From Pseudanabaena biceps PCC 7429 (GTDB lineage: Bacteria; Cyanobacteriota; Cyanobacteriia; Pseudanabaenales; Pseudanabaenaceae): a stretch of 35,336 nt of DNA. The stretch is taken from NCBI RefSeq assembly GCF_000332215.1, contig NZ_ALWB01000012.1:1-35336 (forward strand), given 5' to 3'. Numbering within the stretch: the stretch's first letter is position 1; the number at the start of each line of letters is the position of its first letter. A program made the translations under genes and the position numbers. Below are positions 1 through 6,169 of the stretch, piece after piece. The notes beneath the pieces are model-generated. The model had not been told where the DNA came from, made no database searches, and was given only the letters and a program-made list of their open reading frames with translations.

Positions 1-25
1 AGTTGCGCCCCTACGGGGCGCAACT
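1..25. repeat. Perfect palindrome
   Basis: Two 11-base arms (1-11 and 15-25) pair perfectly around the loop TAC. The element is cut by the window edge, so it may be the inner part of a longer dispersed palindrome like the others in this window. There is no clean T-run on the side that would terminate the neighbouring minus-strand gene. Confidence 0.7.
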
Positions 26-104
26 TTATGGGTTTTAGTTTGTAATTAATCAATTAATCAACAATTAATCAAAAAGGAGGCAAATTTTATCGCTCAAGCC
101 AGAA

Positions 105-644
105 TTAGACAAGCATATCCTGAGCCAGTTTGTTGGCGATCGCTTCATCTTGCAAAACTTCAACTAATTTGAGAGCAAAGACCATAGCCGTTCCAGCACC
201 ACGACTGGTAATCGCATTGCCATCTACAACGACAGCATCTGTTAAATATTCGCCAACTTCTAATTGCTCTTTGACTGCGGGAAAGGATGTAGCGCGTTTC
301 CCCTTCAAGAGTCCTGCATCGGACAGAACCGTAGGAGCAGCACAGATAGCTGCAAAGAGCTTATTTACCTTTGCTTGAGCCTTGAGGATGGCGGCGATGC
401 GTGGATCCTCTCGCAAGCGGAAAGTACCAGCCCCACCCGCAAGGACGATCGCATCAAATTTACTCGGCTCGACGCGATCGAGAGTTGTATCAGCAATTAT
501 GGCGATCGCATGGGCTCCCATTACCGTTAATTGGTCTAAGCTAGCCGTAATAACCTCTATATTGGCTCGACGCAACACATCAATAATTGTGACTGCTTCT
601 ATTTCTTCAAAGCCTTCAAATAGGGGAACGAGTACGCTAGACAT
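105..644 (-). CDS. DJ-1/PfpI family protein (YajL-like)
   Basis: This 179-residue protein has the whole single-domain DJ-1/PfpI fold, at the usual length. The nucleophile-elbow cysteine is C101 in AAICAAP, and the conserved acidic residue that tunes it lies in the EEIE motif (E13-E16). Family members are called protein deglycases, chaperones or oxidative-stress sensors; which role applies here cannot be read from the sequence. The gene lies 46 bases downstream of a Fur-type regulator on the same strand, so co-transcription is likely and a stress role fits. The gap consists of three AT-rich repeats and shows no recognisable Shine-Dalgarno sequence before the ATG. The family call is secure; the specific activity is not. 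Confidence 0.9.
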   Translation of the reverse strand: MSSVLVPLFEGFEEIEAVTIIDVLRRANIEVITASLDQLTVMGAHAIAIIADTTLDRVEPSKFDAIVLAGGAGTFRLREDPRIAAILKAQAKVNKLFAAICAAPTVLSDAGLLKGKRATSFPAVKEQLEVGEYLTDAVVVDGNAITSRGAGTAMVFALKLVEVLQDEAIANKLAQDMLV

Positions 645-686
645 AGTTTCTAGATATAGTTTCTAGATATTATAGTTTCTAGATAT
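643..686. repeat. Three near-tandem 15-base repeats ATAGTTTCTAGATAT
   Basis: Copies lie at 643-657, 656-670 and 672-686 and are identical; neighbours share two bases or are separated by one. Each contains the palindrome TCTAGA. They fill the gap between the Fur-family gene and the DJ-1 gene, and the first overlaps the DJ-1 start codon. They could be an operator array or simple slippage repeats. Confidence 0.75.
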
Positions 687-690
687 TGTT

Positions 691-1122
691 TTATAGATTA
701 GCTGTTGTCTTTTGATTGGACTTTTGATTGGGTTCTTGATTGGGCTCTTGGCATTGAATACACAATCCAAAAAATTCAAGGGTGTGATAGTAAATTTGAA
801 AAGTATGCTTTTTGGCTAGTTGATTGCCGAGATCGTGAATGGGGCAGCTATCAATGGGCAAGGATTTACCGCAATTTAGGCAATTGAGATGGTGTCTGTC
901 CGTGGGTGTGACGCTATAAACGGTTTCACCATTGGGTAGGGTCAATGCTTTGATCATCCCTTGCATTTTTAAAGTATCGAGCGAACGATAGACCGTCGCC
1001 AGACCCACACTTTTTTCGCTGTTGCGTAATTCCGAGTGAATATCCTGCGCTGATATAGCGCGTTCGTGGTGTTGGAGGAGGTGGAGCACTCGTTCTTGAC
1101 TGCGAGTGAGTTTTTCTTTCAT
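691..1122 (-). CDS. Fur-family metalloregulator, possibly Zur (FurB)
   Basis: This 143-residue protein has the Fur layout. An N-terminal winged helix (about 1-75, with the recognition-helix segment GLATVYRSLDTL) is followed by a dimerisation/metal domain. The structural zinc site is two CxxC pairs, C81/C84 and C121/C124. The regulatory-site candidates are H77, H78, C93, H96 and H113. The extra Cys in the DSCPIH stretch and the overall pattern resemble cyanobacterial Zur/FurB more than PerR, but this is inferred from residues only. The C terminus carries a degenerate N-Q-x-P/S repeat tail encoded by a 12-base DNA repeat at about 711-760. It is followed on the same strand by the DJ-1 gene. Confidence 0.85.
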   Translation of the reverse strand: MKEKLTRSQERVLHLLQHHERAISAQDIHSELRNSEKSVGLATVYRSLDTLKMQGMIKALTLPNGETVYSVTPTDRHHLNCLNCGKSLPIDSCPIHDLGNQLAKKHTFQIYYHTLEFFGLCIQCQEPNQEPNQKSNQKTTANL

Positions 1123-1154
1123 GCTGTTAGATTTTGCCCAAGCAGATATTTTCT

Positions 1155-1242
1155 AAGTATAGCTATCGTCACTTGTAAGACGCTTCGCGTCGTCACTTGT
1201 CTTTTGGTTTTATGTCCGCACAAGACTAGCGAAAGCTATAGG
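1155..1242. repeat. Dispersed repeat family B, copy 1 (degenerate)
   Basis: It begins AAGTATAGCTATCGTCACTTG and ends near AGCTATAG, with an internal GACGC-TTC-GCGTC hairpin and a TTTATGTCC segment. The same ends and the ATGTCC segment recur at 3832-3944 and 3955-4054. It lies between the Fur-family gene and the Eis-like gene. Confidence 0.6.
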
Positions 1243-1271
1243 TTTTTACTTGAGAATTGTTTAGAAATTAA

Positions 1272-2498
1272 TTAGAACTTAAAAGGATTATAAATCAGAC
1301 ATGGTGTAAAGCATTTTTCTAGTCTTTCTCTGGTTGTGGCGGAGATTTCCGTAATCCATTGTTTGTGAATCGATTCGGCGATCGACTGCGTGCCATAAAT
1401 CAAAGCTGAGATACCCGCGATTGTGGCGCAAAAATCGATCGCTAAGTCCCAAACTTCGCCATTGCCATAGCGTTTTACGGATAGGCTACCGCGATCGCTA
1501 TGTACCCCAAATACGCCATCATTCCAATGGCAATGGGGATCACTAATGGCAAAGGTAAATGGCTCGCAGGCGATCGGCAAACCATGTAAAGCGCCCACGA
1601 TATCGACCACTCTGACCATCCAAGGTGCGGTTATCGAAGCTTCGAGTCTGCCTGCGTCGCAAAGCCAGCCGTGAATATTAGTATTTAGAGGCAATGGTAT
1701 TTTCACTTGATGAATTTGATCGCGATGGCTGGCAAAAAAATGGAGCAGCCGATCTCGGGATGCTAAATCCGTCCAAAATATTGATGAAATCTCGATCTGG
1801 CGATCGGCGATCGGCAAGTTTTCACCGCTATCAATGGCATAAATTGCCATGGCAACAGGCTGGCAATCGCGTTTTACCAATACACAAAGTTTTTGTCGAT
1901 GTAAATGCCACCATTGATCGTAGGTAAAATTCGTAATCGCCACCCCGTGACTATGGGGCAAAAGCAATGGCGATCGCAGGTTTTCGTAAAGGAAGTTAGA
2001 TAAAATGTCCTTGACTTCGGTGGCAGGAATTCGCTCACAGGTCAAGTGGGCGGAATTGGATAATTTTAAATAATGGGCTAAAGAAGCAATAGGAATCGTG
2101 ATTTCATGGGTGGGATTAGCGATCGCATAGCCTAAGGAAGCATAGAAACTCTCCTTAAACGGAGCCAGCATACTCACGCAAATTCCTTGCATCCGCATAT
2201 CTAAAAAAGCACTTTTCATCAAAGCTTTGACACAGCCTTGATTGCGATATTCAGGATAGGTCCACACGCCACCGATGCCCCCCATCGCTTTGAGACTACC
2301 CCTTATCGACTGTTGAAAACTGAAACATTGCAAAGCAGCGGCAATCTTGCCATCGATTTCTGCCACCAATACCTCTTCTGGATTAATAGCCGTCAAGTGC
2401 GATCGGGGGAGATCTTGATTCGTCCAACGAGAGTAGGCGTATAAATCCCCCTTGAGAATTTCTAATCGCTCGTTATTATTGATTTTACGGATTTTCAT
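1272..2498 (-). CDS. Eis-like GNAT acetyltransferase
   Basis: The 408 residues match the Eis family (enhanced intracellular survival) in length and layout: an N-terminal GNAT domain, a second GNAT-like region, and a C-terminal SCP2-type sterol-carrier-like domain. The acetyl-CoA loop is seen in GVWTYPEYRNQGCVKAL at about residues 78-94. The conserved tyrosine of the family sits in SFYASLGYA, and the protein ends in Phe, whose free carboxylate acts as catalytic base in Eis enzymes. Eis proteins acetylate amines, including aminoglycosides; the substrate here is unknown. It is divergent from psbE with 375 bases between them. There is no sign of truncation. Confidence 0.85.
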   Translation of the reverse strand: MKIRKINNNERLEILKGDLYAYSRWTNQDLPRSHLTAINPEEVLVAEIDGKIAAALQCFSFQQSIRGSLKAMGGIGGVWTYPEYRNQGCVKALMKSAFLDMRMQGICVSMLAPFKESFYASLGYAIANPTHEITIPIASLAHYLKLSNSAHLTCERIPATEVKDILSNFLYENLRSPLLLPHSHGVAITNFTYDQWWHLHRQKLCVLVKRDCQPVAMAIYAIDSGENLPIADRQIEISSIFWTDLASRDRLLHFFASHRDQIHQVKIPLPLNTNIHGWLCDAGRLEASITAPWMVRVVDIVGALHGLPIACEPFTFAISDPHCHWNDGVFGVHSDRGSLSVKRYGNGEVWDLAIDFCATIAGISALIYGTQSIAESIHKQWITEISATTRERLEKCFTPCLIYNPFKF

Positions 2499-2562
2499 TA
2501 AATTTTTATAAAATTAAAAATTAAGAGCATGAGGATTTTGGAAACCTACTCTCCATTAATAA

Positions 2563-2600
2563 GGTAAGGATGGCGGAGCACAGCCCAGTCCATCCTTACC
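2563..2600. repeat. Inverted repeat, 11-base arms
   Basis: GGTAAGGATGG at 2563-2573 pairs with CCATCCTTACC at 2590-2600 around a 16-base loop. It is the first of three inverted repeats that fill the 375-base gap between the Eis-like gene and psbE. Confidence 0.7.
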
Positions 2601-2610
2601 GATCTAGTAC

Positions 2611-2713
2611 TAAATAGCTGGGCATAATTAAAACCCAGAATCAAAACCTGTAGCGCACGCTGCGCTTGCGCTACAGGTTTTGGGGTTTGATATTTAATTG
2701 CGCCTAGCTACTT
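2611..2713. repeat. Dispersed repeat family A, copy 1 (MITE-like)
   Basis: The outer ends are inverted: TAGCTGGGCATAATT on the left and AATTGCGCCTAGCTA on the right. Inside is a 15-base perfect hairpin, AAAACCTGTAGCGCA (2643-2657) against TGCGCTACAGGTTTT (2667-2681). The same ends flank an unrelated internal hairpin at 27350-27451, and a half copy lies at 25290-25336. It encodes no protein, as expected for a non-autonomous element. Confidence 0.7.
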
Positions 2714-2723
2714 ACCAAAAATA

Positions 2724-2778
2724 AAAATTGATTTTGAGGAAAGTCTATTACAGGTAGGCTTTCCTTAAAATCAATTTT
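2724..2778. repeat. Inverted repeat, 20-base arms
   Basis: Arms at 2724-2743 and 2759-2778 pair with one mismatch around a 15-base loop. It lies upstream of psbE, close to where its promoter must be, so it could form an mRNA or DNA hairpin there. No function is visible. Confidence 0.7.
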
Positions 2779-2873
2779 CATAACTAGCAGCGTGGGATGG
2801 ATGGCAAGTAGGTACAATAGTAAATTATTATTTAAGATAAAGATTTTAAACATCACACATTTAGAGGACTGTT

Positions 2874-3116
2874 ATGGCAGGTACTACTGGAGAACGCCCA
2901 TTTTCCGACATTATTACTAGCGTTCGTTATTGGCTAATCCATAGCCTTACAATCCCTGCGCTATTTTTGGCAGGTTGGCTATTTGTAAGCACAGGCTTAG
3001 CCTATGACGTATTTGGAACCCCACGCCCCAATGAGTACTACGGTCAAGATCGTCAGACCGCTCCTCTTGTCACCGATCGCTATAATCCCGCTAAAGATAT
3101 CCAGTTGGGCAAATAA
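2874..3116 (+). CDS. psbE: Cytochrome b559 subunit alpha (photosystem II)
   Basis: At 80 residues it has the standard PsbE length. One membrane helix (about 20-40) follows a short cytoplasmic N terminus. H23 in [11 protein letters not shown] is the axial haem ligand, shared with the PsbF histidine. The lumenal tail has the usual [10 protein letters not shown] segment. It acts in the thylakoid membrane, where cytochrome b559 is needed for photosystem II assembly and photoprotection. The start is well supported by AGAGGA 6-11 bases upstream of the ATG. It leads the psbEFLJ operon. The upstream gene is a divergent acetyltransferase; rubA-ycf48, which precede psbEFLJ in many cyanobacteria, are not here. 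Confidence 0.98.
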   Translation: MAGTTGERPFSDIITSVRYWLIHSLTIPALFLAGWLFVSTGLAYDVFGTPRPNEYYGQDRQTAPLVTDRYNPAKDIQLGK

Positions 3117-3240
3117 TCCTTATTTATTCGTTTTTATTCGTTATTTTCCAGCTATTAACTAAAGCTCTAAATTAACGGTAAATTCTGTCAAATCTGTCAA
3201 ATTAACGCGCCCCATCAACGTATTTACTAAATTAATAACT

Positions 3241-3372
3241 ATGGCAAGCAACAACAACCAACCCGTTCAATATCCTGTATTCACCTTCCGTTGGCTAGCA
3301 GTCCACGGTTTGGGCGTTCCTACCGTATTTTTTATCGGTGCGATCGCAGCAATGCAGTTCATTAGCCGCTAA
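3241..3372 (+). CDS. psbF: Cytochrome b559 subunit beta (photosystem II)
   Basis: This 43-residue protein is the second haem-binding subunit of cytochrome b559. H22 in [11 protein letters not shown] is the axial ligand, followed by one membrane helix (about 18-40) ending in FISR, as in other PsbF proteins. It is second in the operon, 124 bases after psbE. That spacer has no other gene. The gene was found by reading the sequence; it is too short for most ORF cut-offs. Confidence 0.97.
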   Translation: MASNNNQPVQYPVFTFRWLAVHGLGVPTVFFIGAIAAMQFISR

Positions 3373-3427
3373 TATTTCTTTTCCCGATATCATCCAGAAA
3401 CAAACCCCAAAATAAGACTACTTAACT

Positions 3428-3544
3428 ATGGCTCCTAAAAATCCTAACAGCCAACCTGTAGAGTTGAATCGTACTTCTCTCTTCTTGGGACTATTGCTAA
3501 TTTTCGTAACTGTTTTACTTTTTTCCAGCTATTTCTTCAACTAA
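3428..3544 (+). CDS. psbL: Photosystem II protein L
   Basis: At 38 residues it has the standard PsbL length. A hydrophilic N-terminal stretch with [13 protein letters not shown] is followed by one membrane helix and ends FSSYFFN, all diagnostic for PsbL. It sits at the photosystem II monomer interface and helps keep electron flow on the acceptor side one-way. It is third in psbEFLJ, 55 bases after psbF and 111 before psbJ. Confidence 0.97.
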   Translation: MAPKNPNSQPVELNRTSLFLGLLLIFVTVLLFSSYFFN

Positions 3545-3655
3545 TTTCCTGTAGAGCCCGCTTAAAGGAATCTCAAGTTCTTGAATAATCTCTAATTTCT
3601 CCATTCAATTTGCAATTCATTTCATAAAAATTATTTTTATTTGGAGGTTTAATTC

Positions 3656-3775
3656 ATGCTTCAAAATGGACGTATTCCACTTTGGTTAGTAGCAACTGTT
3701 GCTGGTACTGGCGTACTAGTTGTTGTCGGTCTATTCTTCTATGGTTCTTACGTTGGTCTTGGCTCTGCTAGCTAG
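3656..3775 (+). CDS. psbJ: Photosystem II protein J
   Basis: This 39-residue single-helix protein has the PsbJ signature [13 protein letters not shown] near the N terminus and ends [11 protein letters not shown]. It lies near cytochrome b559 and the plastoquinone exchange channel of photosystem II. A strong ribosome binding site, GGAGG (3643-3647), lies 8 bases before the ATG. It is last in the operon and is followed directly by a strong intrinsic terminator. Confidence 0.97.
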   Translation: MLQNGRIPLWLVATVAGTGVLVVVGLFFYGSYVGLGSAS

Positions 3776-3784
3776 ATATCAATT

Positions 3785-3832
3785 AAAAAGAAGAGGGGGG
3801 CGCTTTGCCTCCCCTCTTCTTTTTCTTTTTTT
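3785..3832 (+). terminator. Rho-independent terminator of psbEFLJ
   Basis: AAAAAGAAGAGGGG pairs with CCCCTCTTCTTTTT around a short GC loop and is followed by a T-rich run up to 3832. It starts 10 bases after the psbJ stop codon. Confidence 0.92.
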
Positions 3833-3944
3833 ATAGCTACAGTCACTTGACCAAATCTCAAGTATGAATGGCGGCGCTTTGCGCCGCCATTCATACTTGC
3901 CGTTTATGTCCTAATAAAGTTGACGGCAGCTATAGTTGATATAT
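3832..3944. repeat. Dispersed repeat family B, copy 2
   Basis: It starts TATAGCTACAGTCACTTG and ends AGCTATAG. Inside is a perfect 19-base-arm hairpin (3859-3877 and 3881-3899, loop TTT) with a GGCGGCGC core, followed by TTTATGTCCT. It abuts the psbEFLJ terminator. Confidence 0.75.
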
Positions 3945-3954
3945 CTATAGTCAG

Positions 3955-4054
3955 TAATGCTAGGACAAACATCAAACCCAATAGAGAGTTGCGGCGCGAA
4001 GCGCCGCAACTCTCTATCGGGTTTGATGTCCTGACTTAAGTGAATATAGCTATA
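3955..4054. repeat. Dispersed repeat family B, copy 3
   Basis: Ends are CTATAGTCA on the left and AAGTGAATATAGCTATA on the right. The internal arms are very long: 3962-3997 pairs with 4001-4032, with one small interruption, around the loop GAA. The AGGACA/TGTCCT segment near the arm ends matches copy 2. It lies between copy 2 and tRNA-Pro. Confidence 0.75.
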
Positions 4055-4120
4055 AAATTTCAAGCTCAAAAAATTATTTTGTAAATTTAACGCGCAATGT
4101 AGTATCATGGTTATTCGGAA

Positions 4121-4194
4121 CGGGATGTAGCGCAGCTTGGTAGCGCGCCTGCTTTGGGAGCAGGATGCCGTAGGTTCGAATCCTATCATCCCGA
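4121..4194 (+). tRNA. tRNA-Pro (anticodon TGG)
   Basis: The full cloverleaf is present. The acceptor arm CGGGATG (4121-4127) pairs with CATCCCG (4187-4193), with A4194 as discriminator. The D arm is GCGC/GCGC, the anticodon stem CCTGC/GCAGG encloses TTTGGGA, and the T arm encloses TTCGAAT. The 3' CCA is not encoded and must be added after transcription. An intrinsic terminator follows. Confidence 0.96.
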
Positions 4195-4214
4195 CTTAAA
4201 AAGAAAAAAATTTC

Positions 4215-4240
4215 AAAAGCGCCAAAACTGGCGCTTTTTT
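4215..4240. terminator. Terminator between tRNA-Pro and the rhodanese gene
   Basis: AAAAGCGCC pairs with GGCGCTTTT around AAAACT and is followed by further Ts. There is an A-run on the other side, so it can end the tRNA transcript on the plus strand and the convergent rhodanese gene on the minus strand. Its right edge touches the rhodanese stop codon. Confidence 0.8.
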
Positions 4241-4757
4241 ATTTTGTAGCTAAGACTGACAAATCCTGCGATCGCCCAAATTGCTTGCGCCATGCCGTAA
4301 TACCACCCGTCAACGTTAATGCTTGATAGCCGCGATCGCGAAGTTGTTTGTTCGCCTTAATCGATCGCATTCCTGAAGTACAGTACAAAATCACCATTGG
4401 CTTTTCTTGATGAGTTTTTTCATAAGTCTGCAAGATCGCCTTCAGTTGTAGAATCCCAGAACCTGACTCAATATCCACCAATGGCAATAGCGAGCTGTTG
4501 CCAATCCGATCTTCTTGATATTCTTCAGGCGATCGCACATCGATTAAAACTACAGATCTGAGTTTGCCACTAGCCAACTCCTCAACAGAAATTTGCGGCG
4601 TACTAAAGCTTTGCAAATACACTGGCAAACTCATTTGATGTTGGTATGCATCAATGCTCAAAATCCCCGCAGTAGCAAATAACAACGATCCAGCTAAGGC
4701 TAAGGGGATTAAATATCTACGCTTAGAGACAAATTCCTGAAAATCACTTGTCTGCAT
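4239..4757 (-). CDS. Membrane-anchored rhodanese-domain protein
   Basis: Of the 172 residues, the first 15 or so are polar and basic, followed by one hydrophobic helix (about 16-35) that should anchor the protein. A single rhodanese domain follows (about 55-165). The active-site loop is CTSGMRS with its catalytic cysteine, and the VLIDVRSPEEY and GGITAWRK motifs are typical. Single-domain rhodaneses transfer sulfane sulfur or act as redox sensors; the acceptor is unknown. The gene lies downstream of the hydroxylase gene on the same strand, separated by a long palindrome, so co-transcription is uncertain. Confidence 0.88.
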   Translation of the reverse strand: MQTSDFQEFVSKRRYLIPLALAGSLLFATAGILSIDAYQHQMSLPVYLQSFSTPQISVEELASGKLRSVVLIDVRSPEEYQEDRIGNSSLLPLVDIESGSGILQLKAILQTYEKTHQEKPMVILYCTSGMRSIKANKQLRDRGYQALTLTGGITAWRKQFGRSQDLSVLATK

Positions 4758-4781
4758 TTTTTACTCCAATTTTTGGTAGTG

Positions 4782-4834
4782 CTAAATAGGTAGGGATGGG
4801 CGGCGCGAAGCGCCGCCTATCCCTACCTATTTAG
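4782..4834. repeat. Long palindrome, 25-base arms
   Basis: Arms at 4782-4806 and 4810-4834 pair with one mismatch around GAA and share the GGCGGCGC core seen in other hairpins of the window. The right arm overlaps the last codons of the hydroxylase gene. A T-run follows on the plus strand only, which is the wrong side to terminate the minus-strand genes. Confidence 0.8.
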
Positions 4835-5619
4835 TTTTTTCTGTTTAGAACCACCCAATTTTTAAACGGATAAATTAAATGATTAAAATAATTTGTTGTG
4901 GTATTTAATTTGGTTCCATATTGTTTTGGTTGTTTATTCTCAGGCATATACAAAGTTCCAAATATATAATCAAGAATTGGTAACTGTACAGCTAGATTTT
5001 GAGCGCTTTTCTGTGGATAGCGATCATGATGCCAACTATGAAATTCTGGCGTAGCAATAATCCATTTTAAAATCGGAAACTTCACTCGAATATTGGCATG
5101 GATAAAAAAGGCGATCGCGCTCGAAAAAACTATATAAATTGCCAAAGCCTCTGATGAAAACCCTAGAAAGTAAAGGGGAATCATCTGACAAGCCTTCGTC
5201 AAAATCTGCTCGAAAGGATGGACACGTACTGTGGCAAGCCAATCAATATGAGTAGAGCTATGATGGATTGAGTGAAATCGCCATAACCAAGGCACAGTAT
5301 GCAATAGCCGATGCACAAAATAAAAACACAAATCGCCAATAAATATAGCGGCAATTACTTGTAAAACAAGAGGCTGTTGACAAACAAATTGAGACATTAT
5401 CGGTATTGATTTTTGACTCAACAGTACAAATACAATCAATAACTTTGTTGTGCCATGACCAATGAAATAGCCAGAAAAATAATAGCAAATATCTGTAAAC
5501 CAACCTTCACGGAATAGCTTTTGATGATGAATTGACAATACTTTTTCAATCGGTACGAATACAAAGATCAGGATTAGTATTCCTTTGATAACGTCAGGTA
5601 TTTCCATCATTCTAATCAC
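4831..5619 (-). CDS. Fatty acid hydroxylase/sterol desaturase family protein
   Basis: The 262 residues form a multi-span membrane protein with the three histidine boxes of the family: HRLLH, HSIHH and HSWHH, which bind a di-iron centre for O2-dependent hydroxylation or desaturation. The substrate (sterol-like lipid, carotenoid or fatty acid) cannot be told from the sequence. The start given is GTG; in-frame ATGs lie 9 and 12 bases further in (5610 and 5607), and none has a good ribosome binding site. It lies 15 bases downstream of the pentapeptide-repeat gene on the same strand, probably as one transcript. Confidence 0.85.
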   Translation of the reverse strand: MIRMMEIPDVIKGILILIFVFVPIEKVLSIHHQKLFREGWFTDICYYFSGYFIGHGTTKLLIVFVLLSQKSIPIMSQFVCQQPLVLQVIAAIFIGDLCFYFVHRLLHTVPWLWRFHSIHHSSTHIDWLATVRVHPFEQILTKACQMIPLYFLGFSSEALAIYIVFSSAIAFFIHANIRVKFPILKWIIATPEFHSWHHDRYPQKSAQNLAVQLPILDYIFGTLYMPENKQPKQYGTKLNTTTNYFNHLIYPFKNWVVLNRKN

Positions 5620-5634
5620 TAATTCTGCTCATAG

Positions 5635-6165
5635 TTAATTATGCACAGTCAACTTCTCAATCTCTGGATTTATTTCAGGATGTTTAGCGATCGCCTCATT
5701 TCCATCTGAAAAACCTTTAGGAAACTTGCAATTTTTAAAAGTTGCACCATACCAATCCACACCTTGCAGATTTGCATCTAAAAAATCACAATTTTCTAAA
5801 TTTGCATTTACAAATCGCGCATTTTCTAAATTTGCGCCACGAAAAGAAGTCATTGCAGCCATTTTGACTTTTGTAAAATGTAGATTAAAAGCCTTGGTTG
5901 CCAAAACAGCAGGCAAAAGTGCAAGTACGGCAAATAAGATTGCATAGTGAATTTCGTGATGTTCGAGCCAGCTATAGCCAGCCGAAATTGCGGACGAAAC
6001 TCCTACTGCCATCCATACCATGCCCACTGCGATCGCCCCTTTTGTATAGCCCAGATATAGCCCAAAAAGAGATATCACAAACGCGGCAAACATCACGACT
6101 GGGGCGACTAGCGCCAAAGCAGTAGAGTTAATAGCCGCGATCACCATTAACCCAATTAGCCCCAT
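5635..6165 (-). CDS. Membrane protein with pentapeptide repeats
   Basis: Of the 176 residues, about 1-92 form roughly four membrane helices. Residues about 105-150 carry pentapeptide repeats of the A(D/N)LxN type (GANLENARFVNANLENCDFLDANLQGV read as consecutive fives). Such proteins are common in cyanobacteria and mostly of unknown function. The start lies only four bases from the inverted end of the IS at 6170, and the same frame meets a stop codon inside the IS. The true N terminus and promoter may therefore have been removed by the insertion. The hydroxylase gene follows 15 bases downstream. Family call sure; completeness doubtful. Confidence 0.75.
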   Translation of the reverse strand: MGLIGLMVIAAINSTALALVAPVVMFAAFVISLFGLYLGYTKGAIAVGMVWMAVGVSSAISAGYSWLEHHEIHYAILFAVLALLPAVLATKAFNLHFTKVKMAAMTSFRGANLENARFVNANLENCDFLDANLQGVDWYGATFKNCKFPKGFSDGNEAIAKHPEINPEIEKLTVHN

Positions 6166-6169
6166 GCAT

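Noticed and set aside
44-71. Three copies of AATTAATCA
   Set aside because: Simple AT-rich sequence downstream of the DJ-1 gene, with no sign of function.
643-686. Short CRISPR-like array
   Set aside because: The units are 15 bases, directly adjoining or overlapping, with no spacers and no cas genes nearby.
1694-2444. Plus-strand open frames inside the Eis-like gene
   Set aside because: They are antisense shadows of a clear family member and show no homology.
2790-2818. Promoter for psbE with -10 TACAAT at 2813-2818
   Set aside because: The -10 is fair but no convincing -35 is found at the right distance, so it is not reported as a feature.
3911-4189. Minus-strand open frame beginning MIGFEPTASCSQSRRATK
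   Set aside because: It is the antisense of tRNA-Pro and the family B repeat, a well-known artefact of automated gene calling.
4782-4834. Terminator for the hydroxylase gene
   Set aside because: The T-run is on the plus-strand side only; a minus-strand transcript would end in A's, not U's.
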